Source: Streptomyces marincola (lineage in GTDB: Bacteria > Actinomycetota > Actinomycetes > Streptomycetales > Streptomycetaceae). Taken from it: 64,000 nt of DNA. The stretch covers positions 2,976,001 to 3,040,000 of the forward strand of contig NZ_CP084541.1 of assembly GCF_020410765.1 (NCBI RefSeq), read 5' to 3'. The notes beneath the pieces were generated by a model. That model had not been told where the DNA came from. It was given only the letters and a program-made list of their open reading frames with translations, and searched no databases. Below are positions 7,327 through 15,871 of the stretch, in pieces (position 1 is the stretch's first letter; each line of letters starts with the position of its first letter). Position numbers and translations under genes: made by a program.

Positions 7327-8292
7327 GTGCTGGAAGAGGCAGAGGAGTGGCTGGCCCGCCGGTCCTGGGACGCCGCTGACCGCTCACCGGCGCAGCTGTT
7401 GCACGCGAAGCGGGCAGCAGGCGCGGCGGGGAGTGTCAGCGTGGTACTCCCCGCACTGAACGAGGAAGCGACCGTCGGGACGATCGTCGAGACGCTGCGG
7501 CGCGACCTGATGGACGACCTGCCACTGATCGACGAGCTGATGGTGGTGGACTCGGGGTCCACCGACCGGACCTCGGAGGTCGCCGCGGCGGCCGGGGCCA
7601 AGGTCGTGCACCGCGACGAGATACTCCCGCGCGTCCCGGCCGTCCCCGGCAAGGGCGAGGTGCTGTGGCGGTCCCTGCTGGCCACGAGCGGCGAGATCGT
7701 CTGTTTCGTCGACGCGGACCTGCGGGACTTCGACTCGCGGTTCGTCTCCGGCATCCTCGGGCCGCTGCTCACCGAGCCCGGCGTCCAGATGGTCAAGGCG
7801 ATGTACGACCGCCCGCTCGGCGACAACCCCTCGGGCGCCCGCGAGGGCGGTCGCGTCACCGAACTGGTCGCCCGCCCCCTGCTCAACCTGCACTGGCCCC
7901 TGCTGGCCGGCGTGGTCCAGCCGCTCGGCGGCGAGTACGCGGCGCGGCGCTCGCTGCTTGAGCAGCTGCCGTTCCCCGTCGGGTACGGCGTGGAGCTGGG
8001 CATGCTCATCGACACGCTGAACCTGGCGGGCCTCGACGCCCTCGGCCAGGTCGACGTGGGCGTGCGCAAGCACCGGCACCAGGACGGCCAGGCGCTCGGC
8101 CGCATGGCCACGGCCATCATGCGCACCGCGCAGAGCCGCCTGCCGGGCACGGTGATGCCGATCCGCCTCGGCCTGACGCAGTTCGAACGCACCGACGAGG
8201 GCGGTTTCCGGGCCCTGACTCACCCGATCAACGCAGAGGAGCGCCCCCCGATGGCCACCATCCCCGAATACGCGGCGCGGCGGGCCGCGTAG
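7327..8292 (+). CDS. gpgS: glucosyl-3-phosphoglycerate synthase (GT81 family)
   Basis: 321 aa. It transfers glucose from a nucleotide sugar to 3-phosphoglycerate, the first step to glucosylglycerate or methylglucose polysaccharides. It has a GT-A fold: VSVVLPALNEEATVGTIV binds nucleotide, VVDSGSTDRT follows, and CFVDADLRDFDS is the DxD metal site. The GTG at 7327 is preferred over the in-frame ATG at 7297 because AGGAG lies 8 bases ahead of it. The trehalose genes downstream suggest a compatible-solute neighbourhood. No phosphatase GpgP is recognisable beside it. Confidence 0.88.
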   Translation: MLEEAEEWLARRSWDAADRSPAQLLHAKRAAGAAGSVSVVLPALNEEATVGTIVETLRRDLMDDLPLIDELMVVDSGSTDRTSEVAAAAGAKVVHRDEILPRVPAVPGKGEVLWRSLLATSGEIVCFVDADLRDFDSRFVSGILGPLLTEPGVQMVKAMYDRPLGDNPSGAREGGRVTELVARPLLNLHWPLLAGVVQPLGGEYAARRSLLEQLPFPVGYGVELGMLIDTLNLAGLDALGQVDVGVRKHRHQDGQALGRMATAIMRTAQSRLPGTVMPIRLGLTQFERTDEGGFRALTHPINAEERPPMATIPEYAARRAA

Positions 8293-8321
8293 CCCCCCGA
8301 GCGACCCGGTTCCGCCCGCCG

Positions 8322-8351
8322 CACCGCGCCGCGGCGGGCGGCGGGCACTGG
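8322..8351 (+). terminator. hairpin between gpgS and otsA
   Basis: An 11-bp perfect stem (CCGCCCGCCGC with its complement) and an 8-base loop, 30 bases after the gpgS stop. Confidence 0.6.
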
Positions 8352-8390
8352 GGCCGGTGTGACGGGACGCACGTTTGGAAGACGGAGTGA

Positions 8391-9926
8391 ATGGCTAGAC
8401 AAACGCGCGTGACTCACAACGAGCACGACACGCACGGAACGCACGACACGGCCCCGCGGGACGGCTCCCCCGGCGGGCCCGGGGCGGCGGGCCAGGTCCT
8501 GGTCGCATCCAACCGCGGCCCGGTCAGCTACGCCCTCGGCGCGGACGGCTCGCTCACCGCCAAGCGCGGCGGCGGCGGCCTGGTGTCCGGGCTCAGCGCG
8601 CTCGAACCCGGCACCGGCACCTGGGTCTGCGCCGCGCTCGGCGCAGGGGACCGCGCCGCCGCCGGGCGGCGCCCCGGCGGGCGCCTCGACCCGGCCGACA
8701 CCGGCGGCCAGGTGGTGCGGATGCTGGACATCCCGCCCGACACGTTCGACGCCGCGTACAACGGCATCGCCAACTCCGTGCTCTGGTTCGTCCACCACCT
8801 GCTGTACCAGACTCCGTTCGAGCCGGTGTTCGACGCCGGTTTCGAGGGGCAGTGGGAGCACTACGAGGCGTACAACGCCGCCTTCGCTGACGCGCTCGCG
8901 GCCGAGGCCGCGCCGGGCGCCGCGGTGCTCGTGCAGGACTACCACCTGTCCCTGGTGCCGGGACTGCTCCGCGAACGCCGGCCCGACCTGCGCGTCGGCC
9001 ACTTCTCCCACACCCCGTGGGCGCCGCCCGAGCTGTTCCGGGTGCTGCCCGACGCCGTGGCCCGGCGGGTGCTGCTCGGCATCCTCGGCGCCGACCGGGC
9101 CGCGTTCCTCACCGAACGCTGGGCGCGCGCGTTCGCCGACTGCTGCGCCGACCTGCTGGGCGCCGAGGTGAACGGGTGGGAGGTCACCCACGAGGGCCGC
9201 ACCACCCGGCTCGGCGTGCACGGGCTCGGCTCGGACGCGGCGTTCCTGCGCGACCGCGCGTTCCGGCCCGACGTCGACGAACGGCTCGCCGCGCTGCGCG
9301 AGCAGGTCGGTGACGTGCGCACGATCGTGCGCGTGGACCGCACCGAGCTGTCCAAGAACATCGTGCGCGGCCTGCTCGCGTTCCGCCGCCTGCTCACGGA
9401 CCGGCCGCGGTGGCGGGGGCAGGTGACGCACATCGCGTTCGCCTATCCGTCCCGGCAGGACCTGGCCGTGTACCGGGAGTACACGGCCGAGGTGTCGCGG
9501 GTCGCGGAGGAGATCAACGCGGCGTTCGGCACCGAGGGCTGGACGCCGGTGGTGCTGCACGTCAAGGACGACTTCGCGCGGTCGCTCGCGGCCTACCGGA
9601 TGGCGGACGTGGCGCTGGTCAACCCGATCAGGGACGGGATGAACCTGGTCGCCAAGGAGGTGCCCGTGGTCTCGGAACGGGGCTGCGCGCTGGTGCTGTC
9701 CCGGGAGGCGGGCGCCGCGGCGGAGCTGGGCGAGGACGCCCTGCTGGTGAACCCGTACGACATCGCCGGCACCGCGCAGGCCCTGCACCTGGCGCTGTCG
9801 ATGGACGTGGACGAGCGCGACCGGCGCACCAAGCGCCTGTCGGCGGCGGCCACGGCCCTGCCGCCGAAGACGTGGTTCCTCGAACAGCTCACGGCGCTCG
9901 GGGCGTCCCCGGCCGGCGCGGCCTGA
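8391..9926 (+). CDS. otsA: trehalose-6-phosphate synthase (GT20)
   Basis: 511 aa. It makes trehalose-6-phosphate from UDP-glucose (or another NDP-glucose) and glucose-6-phosphate. GT20 motifs run in order: VASNRGPVSY, AKRGGGGLVSGL, HYEAYNAAFADAL, LVQDYHLSLVPGLL, HFSHTPWAPPELF, DRTELSKNIVRGL and ALVNPIRDGMNLVAKE. The first 34 residues are a low-complexity extension, so initiation a few codons downstream (GTG at 8409) is possible. It is convergent with otsB, and a long shared terminator separates them. Confidence 0.96.
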   Translation: MARQTRVTHNEHDTHGTHDTAPRDGSPGGPGAAGQVLVASNRGPVSYALGADGSLTAKRGGGGLVSGLSALEPGTGTWVCAALGAGDRAAAGRRPGGRLDPADTGGQVVRMLDIPPDTFDAAYNGIANSVLWFVHHLLYQTPFEPVFDAGFEGQWEHYEAYNAAFADALAAEAAPGAAVLVQDYHLSLVPGLLRERRPDLRVGHFSHTPWAPPELFRVLPDAVARRVLLGILGADRAAFLTERWARAFADCCADLLGAEVNGWEVTHEGRTTRLGVHGLGSDAAFLRDRAFRPDVDERLAALREQVGDVRTIVRVDRTELSKNIVRGLLAFRRLLTDRPRWRGQVTHIAFAYPSRQDLAVYREYTAEVSRVAEEINAAFGTEGWTPVVLHVKDDFARSLAAYRMADVALVNPIRDGMNLVAKEVPVVSERGCALVLSREAGAAAELGEDALLVNPYDIAGTAQALHLALSMDVDERDRRTKRLSAAATALPPKTWFLEQLTALGASPAGAA

Positions 9927-9958
9927 GCCGCGGCGCCCCGGTGGGCCGGGGCGCCGGG

Positions 9959-10004
9959 CCTGGTGAGGTGCCCGGCCCATCGGCGGGCCGGGCACCTCGC
10001 CAGG
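9959..10004. terminator. bidirectional terminator between otsA and otsB
   Basis: A 20-bp stem with one G-U pair (arms starting CCTGGTGAGGTGCCCGG) and a 6-base loop, between convergent genes. The remaining bases to 10163 are repetitive (a TTCCGCCCGG motif twice) with no gene. Confidence 0.85.
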
Positions 10005-10163
10005 ACCGGTGCCCACCGGTCGGCCGGCGGCCTGCGGCGCGGCGCGGGAGTGCCGGTCGGCGGGGCGCTCCGGTGAGCAGCGGCCTTCGGTCAGCAGGCG
10101 ACCCCGCCCGGCCAGGGGTTCCGCCCGGTCACGGGTTTCCGCCCGGCCGGGCAGGGGCTGGAC

Positions 10164-11000
10164 TCAACCGGCGGACGGCGGGGGCAGCTGCGCGGCGAGG
10201 CCGGCGAGCAGGGCGGCGACGCCACCCGGGCCGTCCACGGTGAGGTCGGCGGCCGAGGCCAGCTCCGCGACCTCCGCGCTGCCGCTGCACACGCGCAGCC
10301 CGGCGACGCCGCTCTCGCGGAGCCCGGCCACGGCCTCGAACGCCGCCAGGTCGCCCAAGTCGTCCCCCGCGTAGAGCAACGCCTCCGCGCCGGTCTCGCG
10401 GACCAGCGCGGTCAGGGCGGCGCCCTTGTCCATGCCGGGCGGACGCAGTTCGAGCACGAAGCGGCCCGGCTCCAGAGTGAGGCCGTGCCGCGCGGCGAGG
10501 TCGGTCATCGGGGCGCGCAGGGCCGCAAACGCGCCCGCCGGGTCGGGCGCACGCCGGGTGTGGACGGCCAGCGCGTTGCCCTTGTCCTCGACCGACGCGC
10601 CGCTCGCGCCGAGCAGGCCGGGCAGCTCCTCGCGGGCGGCGGCGACGCCCGCGTGCGGCGGCGGGGTGGTCAGCCGCCCGGTGGCGGCCTCCCAGCGCTC
10701 GGCGCCGTAGGCGCCGAGCACGACGAGACCGGCCAGCTCCGGGTGGCCGGCGAAGCCGCCGAGGCGGACGGCCACCTCGGCGGGCCTGCCGGTGACGATG
10801 GCGACGGCGGCGACCCGACCGGCGAGCGCGGCGAGCGCGGGCACGGCGTCGGGGTGGGGCCGCGCCTGCTCAGGATCGGGAACGATGGGGGCCAGGGTGC
10901 CGTCGAAGTCGGCGGCGATCAGGGCTCGCTCCGGGCTGCGGAGGAGCGCGGCGAGGCCGGCGCGGCCGGCGTCCGTGGTGGGTACGGGAAGGCTGCCCAT
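10164..11000 (-). CDS. otsB: trehalose-6-phosphate phosphatase (HAD superfamily)
   Basis: 278 aa. It removes phosphate from the OtsA product to release trehalose. HAD motif I is AADFDGTLAPIVPD, with both catalytic aspartates; motif II is IVTGRP; and the metal motif is LYAGDDLGDLAAFEA. The ATG at 11000 is chosen because TAGGGT (11008-11013) ends 7 bases before it, as expected for a leaderless mRNA; an ATG two codons upstream is also in frame. otsA and otsB are convergent here rather than an operon, so their expression can be uncoupled. Confidence 0.92.
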   Translation of the reverse strand: MGSLPVPTTDAGRAGLAALLRSPERALIAADFDGTLAPIVPDPEQARPHPDAVPALAALAGRVAAVAIVTGRPAEVAVRLGGFAGHPELAGLVVLGAYGAERWEAATGRLTTPPPHAGVAAAREELPGLLGASGASVEDKGNALAVHTRRAPDPAGAFAALRAPMTDLAARHGLTLEPGRFVLELRPPGMDKGAALTALVRETGAEALLYAGDDLGDLAAFEAVAGLRESGVAGLRVCSGSAEVAELASAADLTVDGPGGVAALLAGLAAQLPPPSAG

Positions 11001-11046
11001 GTACATGACCCTACCCGCCGCCCTGCCGACGCCCCGGGCCCGCCGG

Positions 11047-11526
11047 TCAGCGGCGCGTGCGGCGCCTCTCGCGCAGTCGGCGCAGCCGGTTGACGGTCAC
11101 CGGGTCGTGGGCCAGCGCGCGCGGGTCGTCGAGCAGCGCGTTCAGCAACTGGTAGTAGCGCGTCGGGGATATGCCGAGCCGCTCCCGGATCACGCGTTCC
11201 TTGGCGCCGGGGCCGGTCCAGCTCCTGCGCTCGACGGCGAGCACCGCCAGGTCGCGCTCGGACAGCCCGCCGGCCGCCGCCGGCCCGCCGCCGCACCCGG
11301 CCGCGCCCGGATCACCGGCCGCGTTCTCCCCACCGGCCCCACCGACCGCGTCCTCCGCGCCGGTGTCCGCACCGGCCGCCGCCTCGGGCGCCGCGGCGCC
11401 GCGTTCGCCGTCCCCCGCCGCGGTCGGCCCCTCGGGCCCCCGCTCCGCGGGCACCTCACCGGACGCGCGCTCCCCGCGTTCCCCGCGTTCCCCGTGTGCC
11501 TCGTCTCCCACGCTTTCCCCGCCCAT
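11047..11526 (-). CDS. DUF3263 family helix-turn-helix-like protein
   Basis: 159 aa. The C-terminal 70 residues are the conserved DUF3263 domain (LSERDLAVLAVERRSWTGP, RLGISPTRYYQLLNALLDDP, VTVNRLRRLR), which resembles a sigma-4-like DNA-binding helix bundle; its molecular role is unknown. The N-terminal 85 residues are low-complexity Gly/Ala/Glu/Arg with GER repeats. There is no Shine-Dalgarno sequence: TAAAAT (11533-11538) ends 6 bases before the ATG, so the mRNA is probably leaderless. Confidence 0.85.
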   Translation of the reverse strand: MGGESVGDEAHGERGERGERASGEVPAERGPEGPTAAGDGERGAAAPEAAAGADTGAEDAVGGAGGENAAGDPGAAGCGGGPAAAGGLSERDLAVLAVERRSWTGPGAKERVIRERLGISPTRYYQLLNALLDDPRALAHDPVTVNRLRRLRERRRTRR

Positions 11527-11638
11527 CCGGACATTTTATGAGCCGGCGCGGACAGTCTTCCCTCCGTGGCACCGCCGTGCGCCCCGCCCGCCGGACCACG
11601 GGAGCCGACACCGCTTCGACACCGCGAGGAGCCGCCCC

Positions 11639-12610
11639 ATGCCAGCCGAGACGCCTCAACGGCCCGCGCCCGCCGCCGGGAACACCCCCACCCGCACCGA
11701 ACAGGAACTCGCCACCCAGCCCGAGTGCTGGCGGCGCGCCGCTGCGGACGCGCGCACGGGCTCCCCCGGCGCGCTGCCCCGGCCGGGCGAGCGGGTCGCG
11801 GTGACCGGCTGCGGCACGTCCTGGTTCATGGCGCAGGCGTACGCGGCGCTGCGCGAGGCGTCGGGGCAGGGGGAGACGGACGCGTTTCCCTCGTCCGAGT
11901 TCCCCGCCGGCCGGGCCTACGACCGGGTCGTGGCGCTGACCAGGTCAGGCACGACCACCGAAGTGCTCGATCTGCTCGGCGCGTTGCGGACGCTGCGGCC
12001 CGGCACGCCGGTGCTCGCGGTGACCGCCGACCCGGCGGCGCCCGTGCCGCGGGTCGCGCCGCACGTCGTGGTGCTCGACTACGCGGACGAGGAGTCGGTG
12101 GTGCAGACCCGGTTCGCGACCAGCGCGCTGGCGTTCCTCCGGGCGGCGCTCGAAGCGAACGGCCCGCTGCCGCCCGGGGTGCGGACGGTGGCGGACGCGG
12201 CGCGCGACGCCGAGGCGGCCGTGCGCGACCCGCTGCCCGCGGGCGTGGCGGACGCCGAGCAGTGGACGTTCCTCGGCCAGGGCTTCGCGTACGGCCTCGC
12301 GCTCGAAGCGGCGCTGAAGATGCGGGAGTCGGCCGGCGCGTGGACGGAGGGCTACCCGGCGATGGAGTACCGGCACGGGCCGGTGTCGATCGCGGCTCCC
12401 GGGCGCGCCGTGTGGGTGTTCGGGACGCCGCCCGACGGGCTCGGCGCGGACATCCGGGCGGCGGGCGCGTTGCTGGTGACCACGCCGGAGGGCACCGACC
12501 CGATGGCGGACCTGGTCCGCGCCCAGCGGCTCGCGGTCGTGGTCGCGCGGGCCCGGGGTCTCGACCCGGACCGGCCGCGGAACCTGACCCGTTCCGTCGT
12601 CCTCGGCTGA
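11639..12610 (+). CDS. SIS-domain sugar-phosphate isomerase/deaminase-like protein
   Basis: 323 aa with two SIS modules. VAVTGCGTSWFMAQAYAALRE and VALTRSGTTTEVLDLL are phosphosugar-binding loops, and GYPAMEYRHGPVSI resembles the isomerase domain of GlmS and AgaS. No glutaminase domain is present. It probably isomerises or deaminates an amino-sugar phosphate, which fits the ROK kinase, NagA and aldolase genes that follow. The ATG at 11639 has a GAGGAG site. It could be a sensor rather than an enzyme. Confidence 0.82.
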   Translation: MPAETPQRPAPAAGNTPTRTEQELATQPECWRRAAADARTGSPGALPRPGERVAVTGCGTSWFMAQAYAALREASGQGETDAFPSSEFPAGRAYDRVVALTRSGTTTEVLDLLGALRTLRPGTPVLAVTADPAAPVPRVAPHVVVLDYADEESVVQTRFATSALAFLRAALEANGPLPPGVRTVADAARDAEAAVRDPLPAGVADAEQWTFLGQGFAYGLALEAALKMRESAGAWTEGYPAMEYRHGPVSIAAPGRAVWVFGTPPDGLGADIRAAGALLVTTPEGTDPMADLVRAQRLAVVVARARGLDPDRPRNLTRSVVLG

Positions 12611-12800
12611 TCGCGCGGGCCGGCCCGGCCGGAGCCGTTCGCCCCGGCGAAACGGCCCTCGGCGCCGTGGGGGACCGGTCCGTCCGGCCCGGCGGGACGG
12701 CCCGTTCGCCGGGCCGCCGTTCCATCCGCGCCCGTAGTGGACTAGACCTCTTCCCCCGTCTCGGGCGAGACTTGCGCCTGTGAGTCCCCAGGAGAACTAC
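12611..12800. promoter_or_regulatory. promoter region of the nagK-nagA-aldolase operon
   Basis: A 190-base gap that holds the DasR-type operator and the operon promoter. No terminator for the SIS gene is evident, so some read-through is possible. Confidence 0.5.
12737..12752. promoter_or_regulatory. DasR-responsive element (dre)
   Basis: AGTGGACTAGACCTCT matches the 16-base dre palindrome AGTGGTCTAGACCACT at 14 of 16 positions and lies 48 bases before the ROK kinase start. In Streptomyces, DasR represses GlcNAc genes through such sites and is released by glucosamine-6-phosphate. Confidence 0.85.
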
Positions 12801-13739
12801 GTGATCGCCCTCGACGTGGGCGGCACCGTGCTGAAAGCGGCGCTGACCGGGCCGGACAACGAGCCGCTGCACCAGGCGCGCCGGCCCACCGCGAGCGCCG
12901 GGGGGCCGGACGCCGTGGTGGCCGGAATCCTGGACTTCGCGGCGGAGTTGCGGGCCGAGGGCACCGAGCGTTTCGGGCACCCGCCCGCCGCCGCGGGAGT
13001 GGTGGTGCCCGGCATCGTGGACGAACGGGCGGGCACGGCCGTCTGGGCCGCGAACCTCGGCTGGCGCGACGTTCCGCTGCGGCGCCTGGTCGGCGAACGG
13101 CTCGGCGGCATCCCCGTCGGCCTCGGGCACGACGTGCGCGCCGGCGGCCTCGCCGAGGGCCGCGTCGGGGCGGGCGCCGGGTACGGGCGGTTCCTCTTCG
13201 TCGCGCTCGGCACCGGCATCGCCGGTGCCATAGGCATCGACGGCCGGGTGGAGACCGGCGCGCACGGCGGCGCCGGTGAGATCGGGCACGTCGTCGTCCG
13301 GCCCGGCGGCGCCCGCTGCGGCTGCGGCCAGCACGGCTGCCTCGAAACGGTCGCGTCCGCCTCGGCCGTCGGCCGCGCCTGGGCCGCCGCGGCCGGTCTG
13401 CCGGGAGCGACGGCGGCCGACGCCGCCCGCGCGGTCGCCGCGGGCGACGTGCGGGCGCGGTCGCTGTGGCGGGAGGCCGTGGACGCGCTGGCCGACGGCC
13501 TGCTCACGGGCATCTCCCTGCTCGACCCCGCGGTCGTCATCGTCGGCGGCGGCCTCGCCGAGGCCGGCGAAACCCTGCTCACCCCCCTGCGTGCCGCGCT
13601 CGCGGCGAAGGCCACCTTCCAGCGCGTTCCCCCGATCGTCCCGGCGGCCCTCGGTGACGCCGCGGGCTGCCTGGGCGCGGGTCTCATCGCCTGGGACAGC
13701 CGCACGCTCCCCACAACCACGGAGGTCTCCCCGTCATGA
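12801..13739 (+). CDS. nagK: ROK-family sugar kinase, probable N-acetylglucosamine kinase
   Basis: 312 aa. The protein begins VIALDVGGTVLKAAL, the phosphate-binding loop. The ROK zinc motif GEIGHVVVRPGGARCGCGQHGCLET is split here as GEIGHVVVRP and CGCGQHGCLET, and both parts are intact. The GTG at 12801 is favoured because AGGAG lies 6 bases before it; a GTG 21 bases upstream is the alternative. NagA follows with a 4-bp ATGA overlap and a dre precedes, so GlcNAc phosphorylation is the likely role, though a glucose or ManNAc substrate is possible. Confidence 0.85.
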   Translation: MIALDVGGTVLKAALTGPDNEPLHQARRPTASAGGPDAVVAGILDFAAELRAEGTERFGHPPAAAGVVVPGIVDERAGTAVWAANLGWRDVPLRRLVGERLGGIPVGLGHDVRAGGLAEGRVGAGAGYGRFLFVALGTGIAGAIGIDGRVETGAHGGAGEIGHVVVRPGGARCGCGQHGCLETVASASAVGRAWAAAAGLPGATAADAARAVAAGDVRARSLWREAVDALADGLLTGISLLDPAVVIVGGGLAEAGETLLTPLRAALAAKATFQRVPPIVPAALGDAAGCLGAGLIAWDSRTLPTTTEVSPS

Positions 13740-14923
13740 AGCGCACGGTGCTCACCGGAGCGAAGGTGGTCAGGCCCACCGGGGTCGTCGAGGGCGGCCA
13801 GGTCACGATCGAGGGCACCCGGTTCGCCGCGGACGGCCCGGGAACGGGAACGGGAACGCCGCGCGGGGAGACGGCAGCCGGCGGAACGCCGCCCGGCGGA
13901 ACGGCCGTGACCGACCTGGCAGGGCACTGGATCCTGCCCGGTTTCATCGACATCCACGTGCACGGCGGCGGCGGCGCGTCGTTCTTCCCCGGCAGCGCGG
14001 AGGAGGCGCTGACCGTCGTCGCCACCCACCGCGCCCGCGGCACCACCACGATGGTGGCCTCCGCGGTCACCGGCGACCTGGACGACCTGGCCGCGCAGGC
14101 GGGGGTGCTGTCGGAACTGGTGGAGCAGGGCGACCTGGCCGGGCTGCACTTCGAGGGCCCGTTCATCGCGGAGAACCGCTGCGGCGCGCACCAGCCCTCG
14201 CTGCTGCGCGACCCGGACCCGGCCGACGTGCGCAAGCTCATCGACGCGGCGCGCGGCACCGCGCGGATGCTGACCCTCGCGCCCGAACTCCCCGGCGGCA
14301 TCGACGCGGTGCGGCTGCTGCGGGACAACGGCGTGCTCGCGGCCATCGGCCACACCGACGCGAGCTACGAGACGACCCGGCGGGCCATCGACGCGGGCGC
14401 GACCGTGGCCACGCACCTGTTCAACGCGATGCCCCCGCTCGCGCACCGTTCGCCGGGACCGATCGCGGCCCTCCTTGAGGACGAACGGATCGCCGTCGAG
14501 CTGATCAACGACGGCACGCACCTGCACCCCTCCGTGCTCGGCCTCGCGTTCCGCACGGCGGGTCCCGGCCGGGTGGCGCTCATCACGGACGCGATGGGAG
14601 CCGCGGGCATGGGCGACGGCCGCTATCCGCTGGGGCCGATGGAGGTGGAGGTGGCCGACGGCGTCGCGCGCGTGGTCGGCAGCGGCACCATCGCCGGCTC
14701 GACGCTGACGCTCGACCGCGCGCTGCGGCGGGCGGTCACGGTCGACGGGCTGCCGGTGGCGGACGCGTCCGTCGCGCTGTCCGCGACGCCGGCCCGGCTG
14801 CTCGGCATCGACGACCGGGTCGGCTCGATCGAGGCCGGCAAGGACGCCGACCTCGTCGTGCTCGACGGCGACTTCGCGCTGCGCGGCGTCATGCGCAAGG
14901 GCGAGTGGGTGGTGCGGCCGTGA
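13736..14923 (+). CDS. nagA: N-acetylglucosamine-6-phosphate deacetylase
   Basis: 395 aa. It removes acetate from GlcNAc-6-phosphate to give glucosamine-6-phosphate, the effector that releases DasR. Amidohydrolase motifs: DIHVHGGGG (His74, His76), HFEGPFI (metal Glu), IGHTDASYE, ATHLFNAMPPL, INDGTHLHPS and ITDAMGAAGMG (catalytic Asp). Residues 34-58 are a repetitive Gly/Thr insertion in the N-terminal beta domain that is not needed for the fold. Start and stop both overlap neighbours by 4 bp, so this is a tightly coupled operon. Confidence 0.95.
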   Translation: MKRTVLTGAKVVRPTGVVEGGQVTIEGTRFAADGPGTGTGTPRGETAAGGTPPGGTAVTDLAGHWILPGFIDIHVHGGGGASFFPGSAEEALTVVATHRARGTTTMVASAVTGDLDDLAAQAGVLSELVEQGDLAGLHFEGPFIAENRCGAHQPSLLRDPDPADVRKLIDAARGTARMLTLAPELPGGIDAVRLLRDNGVLAAIGHTDASYETTRRAIDAGATVATHLFNAMPPLAHRSPGPIAALLEDERIAVELINDGTHLHPSVLGLAFRTAGPGRVALITDAMGAAGMGDGRYPLGPMEVEVADGVARVVGSGTIAGSTLTLDRALRRAVTVDGLPVADASVALSATPARLLGIDDRVGSIEAGKDADLVVLDGDFALRGVMRKGEWVVRP

Positions 14924-15777
14924 CGCTGGCCCGCTGCGCCGATCTGCTGGCCGGGGCCCGCGCGCGCGGCGGCGCGCTCGCCGCGTTCAACGTGATCACG
15001 CTGGAACACGCGCAGGCCATCGCGGCGGGCGCCGCCGCGGTGGGCGAGCCCGCGGTGCTCCAGGTGTCGCAGAACGCCGTCGCCCACCACGGGGGCGCGC
15101 TGCGCCCGCTGGCCGCCGCGCTGGTCGAACTGGCGCGCGGGCACGAGGCCGTGCTCGCCCTGCACCTGGACCACGTGACGGACGAGGAGCTGCTGCGCCG
15201 GGCGCCCGAGGCGGGTTTCGGCTCGGTGATGTTCGACGGCTCGCGCCTGCCCTGGGCGCGGAACGTGGCCGCCACCGCGGCGGCCGTGCGCTTCTGCCAC
15301 CGGCACGGGCTGCTGCTTGAGGCCGAGCTGGGCCGGGTCGGCGGCAAGCCGGGCGACGCGCACGCGCCGGGGGTGCGGACCGATCCGGCCGAGGCGGTGG
15401 CGTTCGTGCGGGAGACGGGCGCGGACGCGCTGGCCGTCGCGGTGGGCAGCAGCCACGCGATGACGCGGCGGACGGCCGCGCTCGACCACGGGCTGATAGC
15501 GCGGCTGCGCCGGGCGCTCGGCGTGCCGCTGGTGCTGCACGGCTCGTCGGGCGTGCCGGACGAGGAGTTGCGCCGCGGCGTGGCCGCCGGCCTGACGAAG
15601 ATCAACGTCGGGACCGCGCTGAACGCCGCGCTGACCGGCGCCGTGCGCGCCCGCCTGGCGGCCGACCCCGAGGGCGTCGACCCGCGCCGGTGGCTCGCCG
15701 CCGGGCGGGAGGCGATGGCGGAGACGGTGGAACGGTTCCTGCGCGTGCTCGCGCGCCCGCACGAGCCGGCCGGCTGA
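14920..15777 (+). CDS. class II fructose/tagatose-bisphosphate-type aldolase
   Basis: 285 aa. It is a zinc-dependent aldolase: LHLDHVTDEELL carries the zinc His, EAELGRVGGK follows, and GSSHAMT, LHGSSGVPDEEL and KINVGTALN are the phosphate- and zinc-site loops. The GTG overlaps the nagA stop (GTGA). Placement after a kinase and deacetylase suggests cleavage of a ketose bisphosphate from an amino sugar, as GatY or KbaY does for tagatose-1,6-bisphosphate. No dedicated 6-phosphotagatose kinase is nearby, so the substrate is unresolved. Confidence 0.85.
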   Translation: MTLARCADLLAGARARGGALAAFNVITLEHAQAIAAGAAAVGEPAVLQVSQNAVAHHGGALRPLAAALVELARGHEAVLALHLDHVTDEELLRRAPEAGFGSVMFDGSRLPWARNVAATAAAVRFCHRHGLLLEAELGRVGGKPGDAHAPGVRTDPAEAVAFVRETGADALAVAVGSSHAMTRRTAALDHGLIARLRRALGVPLVLHGSSGVPDEELRRGVAAGLTKINVGTALNAALTGAVRARLAADPEGVDPRRWLAAGREAMAETVERFLRVLARPHEPAG

Positions 15778-15811
15778 CCGTTCGAAGGCGGCGGGCCTGG
15801 CGCGTGCGGCC

Positions 15812-15871
15812 CGCCTCAGCGCCGCCCGCCTCGCCACGGCCCGCCTCGCCGCGGCCCGCCTCACCGCCGCC
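15812..15871. repeat. four tandem copies of a 15-bp repeat
   Basis: The units begin CGCCTC at 15812, 15827, 15842 and 15857 with 15-base periodicity. The last copy runs into the 3' end of the convergent AraC gene. Confidence 0.8.

Noticed and set aside
15812..15871. A possible CRISPR array
   Set aside because: The copies are directly adjacent 15-base tandem repeats with no spacers and no cas genes nearby.
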